Assembly (NCBI GenBank): GCA_017407705.1 | Contig: JAFQWA010000019.1 | Span: forward strand, 1 to 59,561 | Length of the DNA: 59,561 nt | Reading direction: 5' to 3' | Source: Clostridia bacterium | GTDB taxonomy: Bacteria > Bacillota > Clostridia > Oscillospirales > Acutalibacteraceae | In this document: positions 16,896 to 25,780 of the stretch, in pieces | Layout: each line of letters opens with the position of its first letter | Numbering within the stretch: the stretch's first letter is position 1 | Position numbers and translations under genes: made by a program | Notes under the pieces: generated by a model | Databases searched by the model: none | What the model saw: the letters and a program-made list of their open reading frames with translations, nothing else | Told to the model about the DNA's origin: nothing

Positions 16896-19673
16896 ATGGA
16901 TTATAACAAAACACTTAATTTGCCGCAAACTGATTTTGAGATGCGTGCAGGATTGCCTCAGAAAGAGCCTGTAACCTTACAGGGATGGGACGATTCAAAA
17001 ACCTATGAAAAGCTGATGGAGAAAAACGAGGGTAAACCTCTTTACATCTTGCACGATGGCCCTCCTTATGCAAACGGAAAAATTCATATGGGTACTGCGC
17101 TTAACAAAATTCTTAAAGACTTTGTTCTGCGTTATAAAAATATGTCAGGCTTTAAAGCACCTTACGTGCCCGGTTACGATACCCACGGTCTTCCTACCGA
17201 GCTTAAAGCAAGAAAGGCAGCAGGTGTTGACTCTGCTGAGGCTGTAACTCCGCTTAAGCTGCGTAAGATCTGCCGTGAGTTTGCTTTGGGATTTGTTGAG
17301 GATCAGAAAAATCAGTTCAAACGTTTAGGCGTTTTGGGTGAGTGGGATAATCCTTACCTTACTTTGAAAAATGAGTTTGTTGCTAAGCAGGTCGAGGTTT
17401 TCGGCGAAATGGCAAACAAGGGATATATCTATAAAGGCTTAAAGCCCGTTTACTGGTGCCCTGAGTGTCAGACTGCTCTTGCAGAGGCTGAAATTGAGTA
17501 TGCAGAGGATCCCTGTCATTCAATTTATGTTAAATTCAAGGTTACCGATGATGCAGGAAAGCTTTCTGCACTGGGTGCTGACCTTGATAAAACCTATTTT
17601 GTAATTTGGACCACAACTACCTGGACATTGCCCGGTAACGTTGCTATTTGCGTTGGCCCCGGATACGAGTATCAGGTTGTTAAGGCTAACGGTGAGTATT
17701 ATGTTATGGCTACCGAGCTTACAGCTTCTGCTATGAAGGCTGCTAAGATCGAGGAATACGAAACCGTTGGTACTATCAGCGGCAGTGAGCTTGAGTATAT
17801 GAAAACAGCTCATCCTTTCCTTGACAGAGAATCACTTGTTATTGTTGGTGATCACGTTACTCTGGAAAGCGGTACCGGTTGTGTTCATACTGCTCCCGGT
17901 CACGGTGTTGACGACTTTGAGGTTTGCAGAAAATACAAAGAAATTCCTATGATCGTTCCCGTTGATCATAAGGGTGTTTTGACTGCTGACGCAGGTATGT
18001 TCGCAGGTCTTACTACCGATGAAGCAAACAAAAAGATTGCTATGCACCTTGATGAAACCGGCAATCTGTTTGCTCTTGAAAAGATTATCCACCAGTATCC
18101 TCATTGCTGGCGTTGTAAATCTCCCATTCTGTTCAGAGCTACTGAGCAGTGCTTCTGCTCAATCGCAGACTTTGCTGATCAGGCTGTGGCTGAAATTGAT
18201 AAGGTTAACTGGATTCCTCAGTGGGGTCACGACCGTATTGCTAATATGGTTAGAGACAGAAGTGACTGGTGTATCTCCCGTCAGCGTATTTGGGGTGTGC
18301 CGATCCCGATCTTCTACTGTGAGGATTGCGGTGAGCAGATAATCAATCCCGAAACCATTAAATGTGTTGCAGATATCTTCCGTCAGAAGGGTGCAGATGC
18401 TTGGTATGAGCTTTCTGCTAACGAACTGTTACCCGAAGGCTATGTATGTCCTAAGTGCGGTAAGAATCACTTTAAGAAAGAAACCGACATTATGGACGTT
18501 TGGTTCGACTCAGGTGTTACTCACTTTGCAGTATGCGATGAGCGTGACTACCTCAACTGGCCTGCTGACCTTTATCTCGAAGGTGCTGACCAGTATCGTG
18601 GTTGGTTCCAGTCATCCTTGCTTACCTCTGTTGCAGTAACAGGTAAGGCTCCTTACAAGAACGTTGTAACTCACGGTTGGGTTGTTGACGGTGAAGGTAA
18701 GAAGATGTCTAAGTCTATCGGTAACACTGTTATTCCTGAGGATGTTATCCCGAAATACGGCGCTGATATTCTTCGTTTGTGGGTTGCATCCAGCGATTAT
18801 CACGCTGATATCCGTATTTCTGACGCTATTTTAAAACAGCTCTCTGAGGGTTACAGAAAAATCAGAAATACTGCAAGATTTATCCTGGGTTGTATTGGTG
18901 ACTTTGATCCTAATAAGGATATGGTAAGTGACGATAAGCTCCACGATATTGATAAATATGCTCTTATGCTGCTTAACGACCTTATTGAAAAGGTTAACGC
19001 AGCTTATGAGAATTTTGAGTATCATATCATCTATCACGCTATTCACAATTTCTGCGTTGTTGATATGTCTAACTTCTATCTTGACGTGCTTAAAGACAGA
19101 CTTTACGTTGAAAAGGCTGACTCAGAAAGCCGTAGAGCAGCACAGACTGCTATTTACAAGATACTCAATGCTTTAACACTTATGATTTCTCCTATCTTGG
19201 CATTTACTGCAGATGAAATCTGGAAATTTATGCCCAAAATGGCAGGTCAGAACAGCGAAAACATTGTGTTTAACGATATGCCTAAAGCTCCCGTTATTTC
19301 AAACGATGAGCAGTTAAAGGCTGATTGGGCAAAGCTTGAGACTATCCGTGAGTATGTTAAAAAGGCTCTCGAGATCGCAAGAACTGATAAGCTCATCCGT
19401 GCATCATTGGAAGCTAAGCTTACTATCTTTGCAAAGGATGAAAATTACAGCTTCCTAAGTAAGTTTGCAGACATTCTTGCTCCCGTATTTATCGTATCTT
19501 CCGTTGAACTGAAAAACGGTGATGAGGGTGCGTTTAAGGGTGAGCAGGTATCTGTTACTGTTGAACACGCAAGTGGCGAAAAATGTGAGCGTTGCTGGAT
19601 CTACAGTGATGAGATCGGTAAGGATGCTGAGCATCCCACACTTTGCCCCCGTTGTGCAGCTACTCTTAAATAA
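16896..19673 (+). CDS. ileS: Isoleucyl-tRNA synthetase
   Basis: A 925-residue class I synthetase. The HIGH-type signature 'GKIHMGTALNK' is near residue 62, the editing domain with 'WTTTTWTLPGN' is near 235, the KMSKS motif 'GKKMSKSIGN' is near 600, and a C-terminal zinc finger of two CxxC pairs ('CERCW', 'CPRC') ends the protein. The ATG at 16896 follows GGGGAG. It sits ten bases behind divIVA with no T-box in the gap, so it is transcribed with the division genes rather than controlled by its own leader. Confidence 0.97.
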   Translation: MDYNKTLNLPQTDFEMRAGLPQKEPVTLQGWDDSKTYEKLMEKNEGKPLYILHDGPPYANGKIHMGTALNKILKDFVLRYKNMSGFKAPYVPGYDTHGLPTELKARKAAGVDSAEAVTPLKLRKICREFALGFVEDQKNQFKRLGVLGEWDNPYLTLKNEFVAKQVEVFGEMANKGYIYKGLKPVYWCPECQTALAEAEIEYAEDPCHSIYVKFKVTDDAGKLSALGADLDKTYFVIWTTTTWTLPGNVAICVGPGYEYQVVKANGEYYVMATELTASAMKAAKIEEYETVGTISGSELEYMKTAHPFLDRESLVIVGDHVTLESGTGCVHTAPGHGVDDFEVCRKYKEIPMIVPVDHKGVLTADAGMFAGLTTDEANKKIAMHLDETGNLFALEKIIHQYPHCWRCKSPILFRATEQCFCSIADFADQAVAEIDKVNWIPQWGHDRIANMVRDRSDWCISRQRIWGVPIPIFYCEDCGEQIINPETIKCVADIFRQKGADAWYELSANELLPEGYVCPKCGKNHFKKETDIMDVWFDSGVTHFAVCDERDYLNWPADLYLEGADQYRGWFQSSLLTSVAVTGKAPYKNVVTHGWVVDGEGKKMSKSIGNTVIPEDVIPKYGADILRLWVASSDYHADIRISDAILKQLSEGYRKIRNTARFILGCIGDFDPNKDMVSDDKLHDIDKYALMLLNDLIEKVNAAYENFEYHIIYHAIHNFCVVDMSNFYLDVLKDRLYVEKADSESRRAAQTAIYKILNALTLMISPILAFTADEIWKFMPKMAGQNSENIVFNDMPKAPVISNDEQLKADWAKLETIREYVKKALEIARTDKLIRASLEAKLTIFAKDENYSFLSKFADILAPVFIVSSVELKNGDEGAFKGEQVSVTVEHASGEKCERCWIYSDEIGKDAEHPTLCPRCAATLK

Positions 19674-19682
19674 ATATCAAAA

Positions 19683-19717
19683 TCCAATCTGTTTGCAGAA
19701 TTTTTCTGCAGACAGAT
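19683..19717 (+). other. Strong stem-loop between ileS and lspA
   Basis: Two near-complementary arms (AATCTGTTTGCAGAA-type on the left, TTCTGCAGACAGATT-type on the right) flank a three-base loop. It is not followed by a T run, so it looks more like an RNA processing or stability element than a terminator. Confidence 0.5.
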
Positions 19718-19755
19718 TGTGTATGTCAGCAAGAAATTAGGAGGTTTAGAGTTTA

Positions 19756-20247
19756 GTGTTAAGATCCAAAAAAATACTGCCTATAATTCTTGCCGTAGTT
19801 ATGCTTATTGTGGACCAGATCTCTAAGATCGCAGTTAAACTGTGGTTGCCAAAGCCACCGCAGATGACTGTTGTTATCCCTCATATAATTGACTTTCAGT
19901 ATGTTGAAAATCCCGGTGCGGCTTTTGGTATGTTATCAGAGCACAGATGGGTGTTTATGTTTTTAACTACTGTAACGCTAATATTTTGTATTTACATATT
20001 CTTCTTTAAAAACACAAGGTCTTTAATTCTTAACTATTCCTTGATGCTGATCATTTCAGGTGGCATCGGCAATATGATAGATAGGATTTTCCGTGGGATA
20101 GTTATTGATTTTATCAATTTTACCTTTATGGAATTTGCTGTTTTCAACGTGGCAGACTGTTGTGTGGTTATCGGCGGATGTCTTTTGATTTTGTATATGA
20201 TCATTGATATGATAAATGACGCTAAAAGCAGAAAAATCGGTGAATAA
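19756..20247 (+). CDS. lspA: Lipoprotein signal peptidase (signal peptidase II)
   Basis: A 163-residue membrane protease with four hydrophobic helices that removes signal peptides from prolipoproteins. The catalytic aspartates are Asp109 in 'GNMIDRIFRG' and Asp134 in 'NVADCCVVIGG'; the conserved 'NPGAAFGML' is at residues 52-60. Translation begins at GTG, about ten bases after GGAGG at 19740-19744. Several clients are encoded in the window: lipobox proteins at 27064, 29437 (minus), 45823 and 48277 (minus). Confidence 0.95.
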   Translation: MLRSKKILPIILAVVMLIVDQISKIAVKLWLPKPPQMTVVIPHIIDFQYVENPGAAFGMLSEHRWVFMFLTTVTLIFCIYIFFFKNTRSLILNYSLMLIISGGIGNMIDRIFRGIVIDFINFTFMEFAVFNVADCCVVIGGCLLILYMIIDMINDAKSRKIGE

Positions 20248-21160
20248 ATTGCAAAATATTGATGTTTTAGTAAATTGCAGTGAGCCTGTAAGAATTGACA
20301 AGTATATAGCTGAAAACGTTGAGGACCTTACCCGAAACGCTGTTATAAATCTGATAAATTCAGGTTGTGTTATGAAAAACGGCAAGTCGGTAGGGAAGAG
20401 TGACAAGGTTGTAAATGGCGATGTTATCTCGCTTAGTTTGCCCGATCCCGTTTGTGATGACGCACAGCCCGAAAACATTCCTCTTGATATTGTTTATGAG
20501 GATGATGACCTGCTGGTGGTCAACAAGCCTAAGGGTATGGTGGTGCATCCTGCACCGGGTAATTATACCGGCACTTTAGTCAATGCCTTGTTATATCATT
20601 GCGGCGACTCTTTGTCGGGCATAAACGGAGTTATCCGTCCGGGAATAGTGCATCGCATTGATAAAGATACCAGCGGACTGCTTATAGTTGCTAAAAACGA
20701 TGCTTCACATAATTTTTTAGCTGAGCAGATAAAGGTGCATAGCTTTAAAAGGGAATACGAAGCGGTGGTTTGCGGCAAAATGAAGGATGACAGCGGCACT
20801 GTTGATGCCCCTATTGGACGTCATCCTGTAAAGCGTAAGCAAATGGCAGTTACCGATAAAAATTCCAAACCTGCTGTTACTCATTACGAGGTTTTGCATA
20901 GGTTTGATAATTATACTCATTTAAGACTGCGTCTTGAAACCGGTAGAACTCATCAGATCAGAGTTCATATGGCCCATTTGGGCAGACCGGTTGCAGGAGA
21001 CCCTGTTTACGGCAGCACAAAGCCGATTAGTGGGTTTGAGGGTCAGTGTCTTCACGCTAAAACTATAGGTTTTGTTCACCCAAAGGGTGAGTATATGGAA
21101 TTTTCAAGTGAGTTACCTCAGTATTTTAAAGATTTTTTAGAAAAACTTTCGAGGATGTAA
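20216..21160 (+). CDS. rluD: RluD-type 23S rRNA pseudouridine synthase
   Basis: A 314-residue enzyme with an N-terminal S4-like domain (about 20-80) and the RluA/RluD catalytic domain. The active-site Asp lies in 'HRIDKDTSG' (Asp149), and 'VNKPKGMVVHPAPG' and 'LETGRTHQIRVHM' are typical. It overlaps lspA by 32 bases; a GTG at 20240 is an alternative start with a shorter overlap, and neither has a clear Shine-Dalgarno site. The position after lspA matches ylyB of Bacillus, which is RluD-like; the exact modified uridines cannot be read from sequence. Confidence 0.92.
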   Translation: MTLKAEKSVNKLQNIDVLVNCSEPVRIDKYIAENVEDLTRNAVINLINSGCVMKNGKSVGKSDKVVNGDVISLSLPDPVCDDAQPENIPLDIVYEDDDLLVVNKPKGMVVHPAPGNYTGTLVNALLYHCGDSLSGINGVIRPGIVHRIDKDTSGLLIVAKNDASHNFLAEQIKVHSFKREYEAVVCGKMKDDSGTVDAPIGRHPVKRKQMAVTDKNSKPAVTHYEVLHRFDNYTHLRLRLETGRTHQIRVHMAHLGRPVAGDPVYGSTKPISGFEGQCLHAKTIGFVHPKGEYMEFSSELPQYFKDFLEKLSRM

Positions 21161-21166
21161 GCATAA

Positions 21167-21973
21167 ATGAAGGAATTTGAAGATTATCTTATAGCCGCCG
21201 ATTTAGACGGTACTTTGTATAAGACACAACACAATATTCCAAAAGAAAATATTGATGCAATAAATGAGTTTGTTAAAAAAGGCGGTAAGTTTACCATTGC
21301 AACAGGCAGGGGAATCGAGGCTGCAAGATTTGTATCCAAAGAGATACAGCTGTCTTGTCCTGCCATAGTCAGCAACGGTAACACCCTTTACGATTACGAT
21401 TCGGACAAGCTTATTTACACTCAGTATTATCCTGACAGTGTAAAATGCTGTGTAAAGGAGTTTTATTCGCTTTTCCCAAGCCTTGGTATTGAGGTTTATT
21501 GTGATAAGGATATCTACGTGCTCAGAGAAAATGAGGTTATTAAGCATCATTTGAATTATGAAAATGTTGAGTATAAAATCGCTGATATTGACGATATCTG
21601 GAACCTTGATTGGTCTAAGCTGTTAATGGCTGATGAAGTGGATGCTTTGCAGCCGGTAAAACAGTATGCCGCTAAATATCAGAAAAACGGTTTTGAATTT
21701 GTCAGCACCTCTGAGAAGTATTTTGAGATAATATTAAGTGGCGTTAACAAAGGTACTGCCCTTATTAAATTAGCAGAATTTCTAGACATTCCACATAACC
21801 ACGTTTATGCTATCGGCAATTATTATAACGATAAGGAAATGATAGAACGTGCGGGTATGGGATGTGTTGTTAACGATACCCCCACTGAGTTAAAGGGAAT
21901 TGCCGATTACGTTACTAAAAGTGACTGTGAAAACGGCGCTTTAGCTGAATTTATTCAGTTTGTTATGGACTAA
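21167..21973 (+). CDS. Cof-type HAD-superfamily phosphatase
   Basis: A 268-residue HAD hydrolase of the Cof/YwpJ type. Motif I is 'AADLDGTLY', motif II 'TIATGRG', and the C-terminal motif IV 'AIGNYYNDKEMIERAG' places the second Asp slightly differently from the usual GDxxND. The IIB cap lies in the middle. Such enzymes dephosphorylate sugar phosphates, flavin precursors or similar small molecules; the substrate cannot be predicted here. It follows the pseudouridine synthase by six bases and probably ends that operon. Confidence 0.85.
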   Translation: MKEFEDYLIAADLDGTLYKTQHNIPKENIDAINEFVKKGGKFTIATGRGIEAARFVSKEIQLSCPAIVSNGNTLYDYDSDKLIYTQYYPDSVKCCVKEFYSLFPSLGIEVYCDKDIYVLRENEVIKHHLNYENVEYKIADIDDIWNLDWSKLLMADEVDALQPVKQYAAKYQKNGFEFVSTSEKYFEIILSGVNKGTALIKLAEFLDIPHNHVYAIGNYYNDKEMIERAGMGCVVNDTPTELKGIADYVTKSDCENGALAEFIQFVMD

Positions 21974-22032
21974 ACAGTTTTACACACTGTTTATATAAAA
22001 ACAAGCCGCATTGCGGCAGAACGGAGCTAATA

Positions 22033-22878
22033 ATGGAAAAAGATTTTGAATTGCAACTTAAAGCCTTTGCGTTGAAAGTCAGAATGGGTGTTATCGAAGG
22101 CACCTATAACGCAAAAGCCGGACATCCTGGCGGTTCTTTGTCAATTGCCGATGTGTTGGCTTGGCTTTACAACAAGGAAATGAATATTGATCCTAAAAAT
22201 CCTAAGATGTCTAACCGTGACAGATTGGTATTGTCAAAGGGTCACGCAGCACCTGCACTTTATTCTGCATTGGCACTTAAGGGATTTTTCCCCGTTGAGG
22301 AGATCAAAAAACTAAGAAAACCCGATGAGATGCTGCAGGGACATCCTGATATGAAACATATTCCCGGCGTTGATATGAGCACCGGTTCATTGGGTCAGGG
22401 TATTTCTTGCGCTACCGGTATGGCTTTGGCTGCAAAGAAGTTTAACGAGGATTACAGAGTTTATACTATCCTGGGCGACGGTGAGATTCAGGAAGGTCAG
22501 GTTTGGGAGGCTGCAATGTTTGCTGCCGCTAATAAGCTTGACAACTTGGTAGCATTGGTAGATAACAACAACCTTCAGATTGACGGTTCTGTTGTAGATG
22601 TTTGCTCACCTTATCCTATTGATGAGAAATTTGCCGCTTTTGGTTGGCACGTTATCAACATTGACGCTCATGATTTTGCTCAGATTGAAGCAGCATATAA
22701 TGAGGCTAGAACTGTTAAAGGTAAGCCCACCTGTATCGTTGCTAAATCAGTTAAAGGTAAAGGCGTTTCCTTTATGGAAAATCAGGTTGGTTGGCACGGT
22801 GTTGCTCCCAACGCTGAGCAGTACGCTATGGCAATGGATGAGCTTAATGCAGCATTAGCAGAATTGGAGGGCAAATAA
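22033..22878 (+). CDS. Transketolase N-terminal subunit
   Basis: A 281-residue protein equal to the thiamine-diphosphate-binding first third of transketolase. It has 'KAGHPGGSLSIADVLAWLY', 'SKGHAAPALYSAL' and the TPP/Mg motif 'GDGEIQEGQVWEAAMFA'. The second half is a separate gene two bases downstream; such split transketolases are common in Clostridia and archaea. The pair moves two-carbon units in the non-oxidative pentose phosphate pathway. Two small stem-loops lie in the 59 bases upstream (about 21973-22017), and the ribosome site is CGGAG. Confidence 0.95.
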   Translation: MEKDFELQLKAFALKVRMGVIEGTYNAKAGHPGGSLSIADVLAWLYNKEMNIDPKNPKMSNRDRLVLSKGHAAPALYSALALKGFFPVEEIKKLRKPDEMLQGHPDMKHIPGVDMSTGSLGQGISCATGMALAAKKFNEDYRVYTILGDGEIQEGQVWEAAMFAAANKLDNLVALVDNNNLQIDGSVVDVCSPYPIDEKFAAFGWHVINIDAHDFAQIEAAYNEARTVKGKPTCIVAKSVKGKGVSFMENQVGWHGVAPNAEQYAMAMDELNAALAELEGK

Positions 22879-22879
22879 G

Positions 22880-23827
22880 ATGAGTGAAATTAAAAAACTT
22901 GCAACTCGTGAGGGCTACGGTGCCGGTCTTATCGAGCTTGGTAAAAAACGTAATGATCTTGTTGTTTTAGATGCTGACCTTGCAGCAGCTACTAAAACAG
23001 GTGCTTTCAAGAAAGAGTTCCCCGAGAACTTTGTTGACTGCGGTATCGCAGAGCAGAATATGATGAGCATTGCAGCAGGTCTTGCATCTACCGGTAAATT
23101 GGTATTTGCAAGTAGCTTCGCTATGTTTGCTGCAGGACGTGCTTTTGAGCAGGTTAGAAACTCTATCGGATATCCTCATCTTCCCGTTAAGATCGGTGCT
23201 ACTCACGCAGGTATCTCCGTTGGTGAAGACGGTGCTACCCATCAGTGCAACGAGGATATTGCTCTTATGAGAACTATCCCCGGTATGACAATCATTAACC
23301 CCGCTGATGCTAATGAAGCAAAGGCTGCAGTTTTAGCTGCCGCTGAGATTGACGGTCCTGTTTATCTCCGTTTTGGCAGACTAGCTGTTCCGGTATTTAA
23401 TCCCGATGATTACAAAATCGAAGTAGGTAAGGGCGTTAAACTGGTTGACGGTACTGACGTTGCTATTATCGCAACAGGCTTACTTGTTAATGAAGCTCTT
23501 ATTGCCGCTGAGCAGCTTAAAAACGAGGGCATTTCTGCTATGGTTATCAACATCCATACCATTAAGCCTTTGGATAGAGAAATCGTTATTGAGGCAGCTA
23601 AGAAAACAGGTGTTGTTGTGGTTGCTGAAGAACATTCTGTAATCGGCGGTTTAGGCAGTGCTGTTTGCGAGACTTTGGCTGAAACTGTTCCCACACCCGT
23701 TATCAGAATCGGTGTTGAGGATACTTTCGGTATGTCAGGCCCTGCAGCTGTATTGCTTGAGAAATACGGTCTTTGTGCTTCAAATATCGTTGCTAAGGCT
23801 AAAGATGCTGTAAAACTTAAAAAATAA
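22880..23827 (+). CDS. Transketolase C-terminal subunit
   Basis: A 315-residue partner of the preceding gene, with the pyrimidine-binding domain ('FVDCGIAEQNMMSIAAGLA', in which Glu activates TPP) followed by the transketolase C-terminal domain ('GVVVVAEEHSVIGGLGSAV'). The start lies two bases after the N-subunit stop, with GGAGGGC as ribosome site, which suits equal production of the two chains. A strong terminator follows at 23838-23873. Confidence 0.95.
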   Translation: MSEIKKLATREGYGAGLIELGKKRNDLVVLDADLAAATKTGAFKKEFPENFVDCGIAEQNMMSIAAGLASTGKLVFASSFAMFAAGRAFEQVRNSIGYPHLPVKIGATHAGISVGEDGATHQCNEDIALMRTIPGMTIINPADANEAKAAVLAAAEIDGPVYLRFGRLAVPVFNPDDYKIEVGKGVKLVDGTDVAIIATGLLVNEALIAAEQLKNEGISAMVINIHTIKPLDREIVIEAAKKTGVVVVAEEHSVIGGLGSAVCETLAETVPTPVIRIGVEDTFGMSGPAAVLLEKYGLCASNIVAKAKDAVKLKK

Positions 23828-23837
23828 ACTTTTTCCA

Positions 23838-23873
23838 TAAAAAAAGGAGATGCTATATTGCATCTCCTTTTTT
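23838..23873. terminator. Bidirectional terminator between transketolase and mazF
   Basis: The arms AAAAAAAGGAGATGC and GCATCTCCTTTTTTT flank a six-base loop; both strands end in a T run. An 18-base palindrome follows at 23875-23892, overlapping the 3' end of the minus-strand mazF gene. Confidence 0.88.
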
Positions 23874-23884
23874 GCTACATAAAT

Positions 23885-24238
23885 TTATGTAGCGTTATTC
23901 AGTCCGAAACTTACAGATAAAGCTCTGTTTATACCAAACATAGTATTTTCATCTAAAGTTCCCATTTTTTCTTTAAGCCGTTGCTTATCAATGGTTCTGA
24001 CCTGCTCCAGCAAAACAATAGAGTCCTTTGAAAGCCCACAACCGTCGGCGTTTATTTTTATATGTGTAGGCAGACTGTTCTTTGCTTGCTGACTTGTTAT
24101 TGCAGCAGCGATTACAGTGGGACTGTATTTGTTGCCGATATCGTTCTGAACGATCAACACAGGTCGCAAACCGCCTTGTTCCGATCCTATTACGGGACTT
24201 AAATCGGCGTAGTAAATGTCACCCCGTTTTATTGTCAC
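23885..24238 (-). CDS. mazF: MazF/PemK-family toxin endoribonuclease, without antitoxin gene
   Basis: A 117-residue protein of the MazF/NdoA family, ribosome-independent RNases that cut single-stranded mRNA at short sites. Typical parts are '[20 protein letters not shown]' (first strand and RNA-binding loop), 'RPVLIVQND', 'VIAAAITSQ' and '[16 protein letters not shown]'. Translation starts at GTG 11 bases after GGAG; the ATG just before it is in another frame and soon stops. The 140-base upstream gap is too small for a MazE-type antitoxin, and the next gene on this strand is an oxidoreductase. It may be restrained by autoregulation or by an antitoxin elsewhere. Confidence 0.92.
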   Translation of the reverse strand: MTIKRGDIYYADLSPVIGSEQGGLRPVLIVQNDIGNKYSPTVIAAAITSQQAKNSLPTHIKINADGCGLSKDSIVLLEQVRTIDKQRLKEKMGTLDENTMFGINRALSVSFGLNNAT

Positions 24239-24262
24239 GTCATTTCACACTCCGCTTTTATT

Positions 24263-24350
24263 ATTGTCGGACATATCGTCGCAGTAATATTTTTACCTGA
24301 AAGCGGATCTATTAAACATAAATTATAAAAAAATATGTTTGTCCGACAAT
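24263..24350 (-). promoter_or_regulatory. mazF promoter with a widely spaced inverted repeat
   Basis: On the minus strand, TTGTCG (24349-24344), a 16-base spacer and TATAAT (24327-24322) form a promoter. An 11-base inverted repeat, ATTGTCGGACA, occurs at 24340-24350 over the -35 box and again in inverse orientation at 24263-24273 in the transcribed leader, 77 bases apart centre to centre. The upstream arm is not transcribed, so this is a DNA operator pair rather than an RNA hairpin. Confidence 0.55.
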
Positions 24351-24378
24351 ACATATTACGCAGAGATGTGAGTTTTTG

Positions 24379-25656
24379 TTATAGGCTTACGCCAACTTTA
24401 TTAAGTTCATTCTGCAGCTCTTTTACGTCAAGCTCTTTAGGGGTGATTCCTTTTTTAACGCATAAAGCCGCCGCAATACCAACGCTTTGTCCCATATTAC
24501 AACAAATTGGCATAACCCTATAGCTGGAATGAGCCACGTGAGTACCTGAAATGTTACGTCCTGCAAACATTAAATTTTTAATCTGCTTTGGTACAAAGCA
24601 ACCGAAAGGAATAGTATATTTACCTTTCTGCTTAAAGTGTTTTTGCAAGCCGTTAGCATCAAGTCCGCAGCCTTCGGTGTTGTGAATATCAAAATTAAAC
24701 TGAGCCTTGGTAACTGCCCAGTCATCAAACACACGGGCGGTGTAAATATCATCACGGGTCAGGGTGTAGAGTCCCTCAAAATGACGGGTCTCACGAACAC
24801 CCATATAGGATGCTGATGAAACGATATATGAGTTTTCAAATCCCGGTACAAACTCACGCAAGAAAGCAATGATTTCCTGCATCTGATTTCGGCAAACTAT
24901 CTCTGCTTTGGTAAGATCATCGGAGTTGGTACCGTCAATGTCGATAACGTTGGTCATATTTAAGGTCATAATGCCGGGCTTTGTGGAGGGGTAGATAAGC
25001 ACGTGGCCTGCAGGGAAGGAAATATGCTCTCTTGCAAGCTGCTGAATATCGCCCTTGGGTACCTGACAAGTCTGCTCAAACATATGGATAGTTGGTGCTA
25101 CTGACGTATCAACGTTAGCCACCTTAAACATAAGTGTAACCGGCTGCATAACACCGTCACCCTCACGGCCCTTATAAAAGGGAACACCTGCTTTACAAGC
25201 AATATCACCGTCACCGGTGCAGTCGATAATCTGCTTTGCTAAAAATGCTTCAGTGCCGGACTTACTCTGGGTTACAACACCTTTAATTGTGTCGCCGTCC
25301 ATAATAACGTCAGAGCAGAAGGTGTATAATTTAAGCTGCACTCCTGCATCCTCTAACATTTTAAGCATAACGGTTTTAAGCTTTTCGGGGTCAATCAGTG
25401 CTTTATTATCACTGTCGCAGGAAGCATCTAAAAGCTCGTAGTAAAAACCGCCTTCAGTTTCTCCGGTCCAATGACTCATCAAACCGGTAGTGGCAACACC
25501 GCCAACAGCATTACACTGTTCAATAAGCAGTGTGTCGGCACCCTGACGTGCCGCCCAAACAGCTGCAGCAAATCCTGCAGGACCGCCGCCGCAAACAATA
25601 ACGTCGTATTCCTTAACAATAGGGATCTTTTTCTCAGGTTGTGTGTAGTAATTCAT
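24379..25656 (-). CDS. FAD-dependent oxidoreductase (PF12831-type)
   Basis: A 425-residue flavoprotein with an N-terminal Rossmann motif 'VIVCGGGPAGFAAAVWAARQG' region (GGGPAG at about 23-28), 'GGVATTGLMSHWTG', 'IIDCTGDGDIACKAGVPF' and a C-terminal FAD contact 'NLMFAGRNISGTHVAHSS'. These fit the FAD-dependent oxidoreductase family common in gut bacteria, whose substrates are mostly unknown. No partner gene is adjacent. It is transcribed from a promoter that shares its -35 box with the divergent dut promoter. Confidence 0.85.
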   Translation of the reverse strand: MNYYTQPEKKIPIVKEYDVIVCGGGPAGFAAAVWAARQGADTLLIEQCNAVGGVATTGLMSHWTGETEGGFYYELLDASCDSDNKALIDPEKLKTVMLKMLEDAGVQLKLYTFCSDVIMDGDTIKGVVTQSKSGTEAFLAKQIIDCTGDGDIACKAGVPFYKGREGDGVMQPVTLMFKVANVDTSVAPTIHMFEQTCQVPKGDIQQLAREHISFPAGHVLIYPSTKPGIMTLNMTNVIDIDGTNSDDLTKAEIVCRNQMQEIIAFLREFVPGFENSYIVSSASYMGVRETRHFEGLYTLTRDDIYTARVFDDWAVTKAQFNFDIHNTEGCGLDANGLQKHFKQKGKYTIPFGCFVPKQIKNLMFAGRNISGTHVAHSSYRVMPICCNMGQSVGIAAALCVKKGITPKELDVKELQNELNKVGVSL

Positions 25657-25700
25657 AAATTACACTCTCCTTAATAACCACATATTAAGCTTATGAGAAA

Positions 25701-25752
25701 ATTATATATTTGATAAAACTTATTTGCAATAACAATTTTTATGTGGTACAAT
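25701..25752. promoter_or_regulatory. Divergent promoters sharing one palindromic -35 box
   Basis: TTGCAA at 25724-25729 is its own reverse complement. Rightward it is followed by 17 bases and TACAAT (25747-25752), serving dut. Leftward it is followed by 17 bases and TATAAT (25706-25701, minus strand), serving the FAD oxidoreductase. Both spacers are 17 bases, so polymerase can bind in only one direction at a time. Confidence 0.65.
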
Positions 25753-25780
25753 AACAAAAACATATATTTTGGTGATAGAT

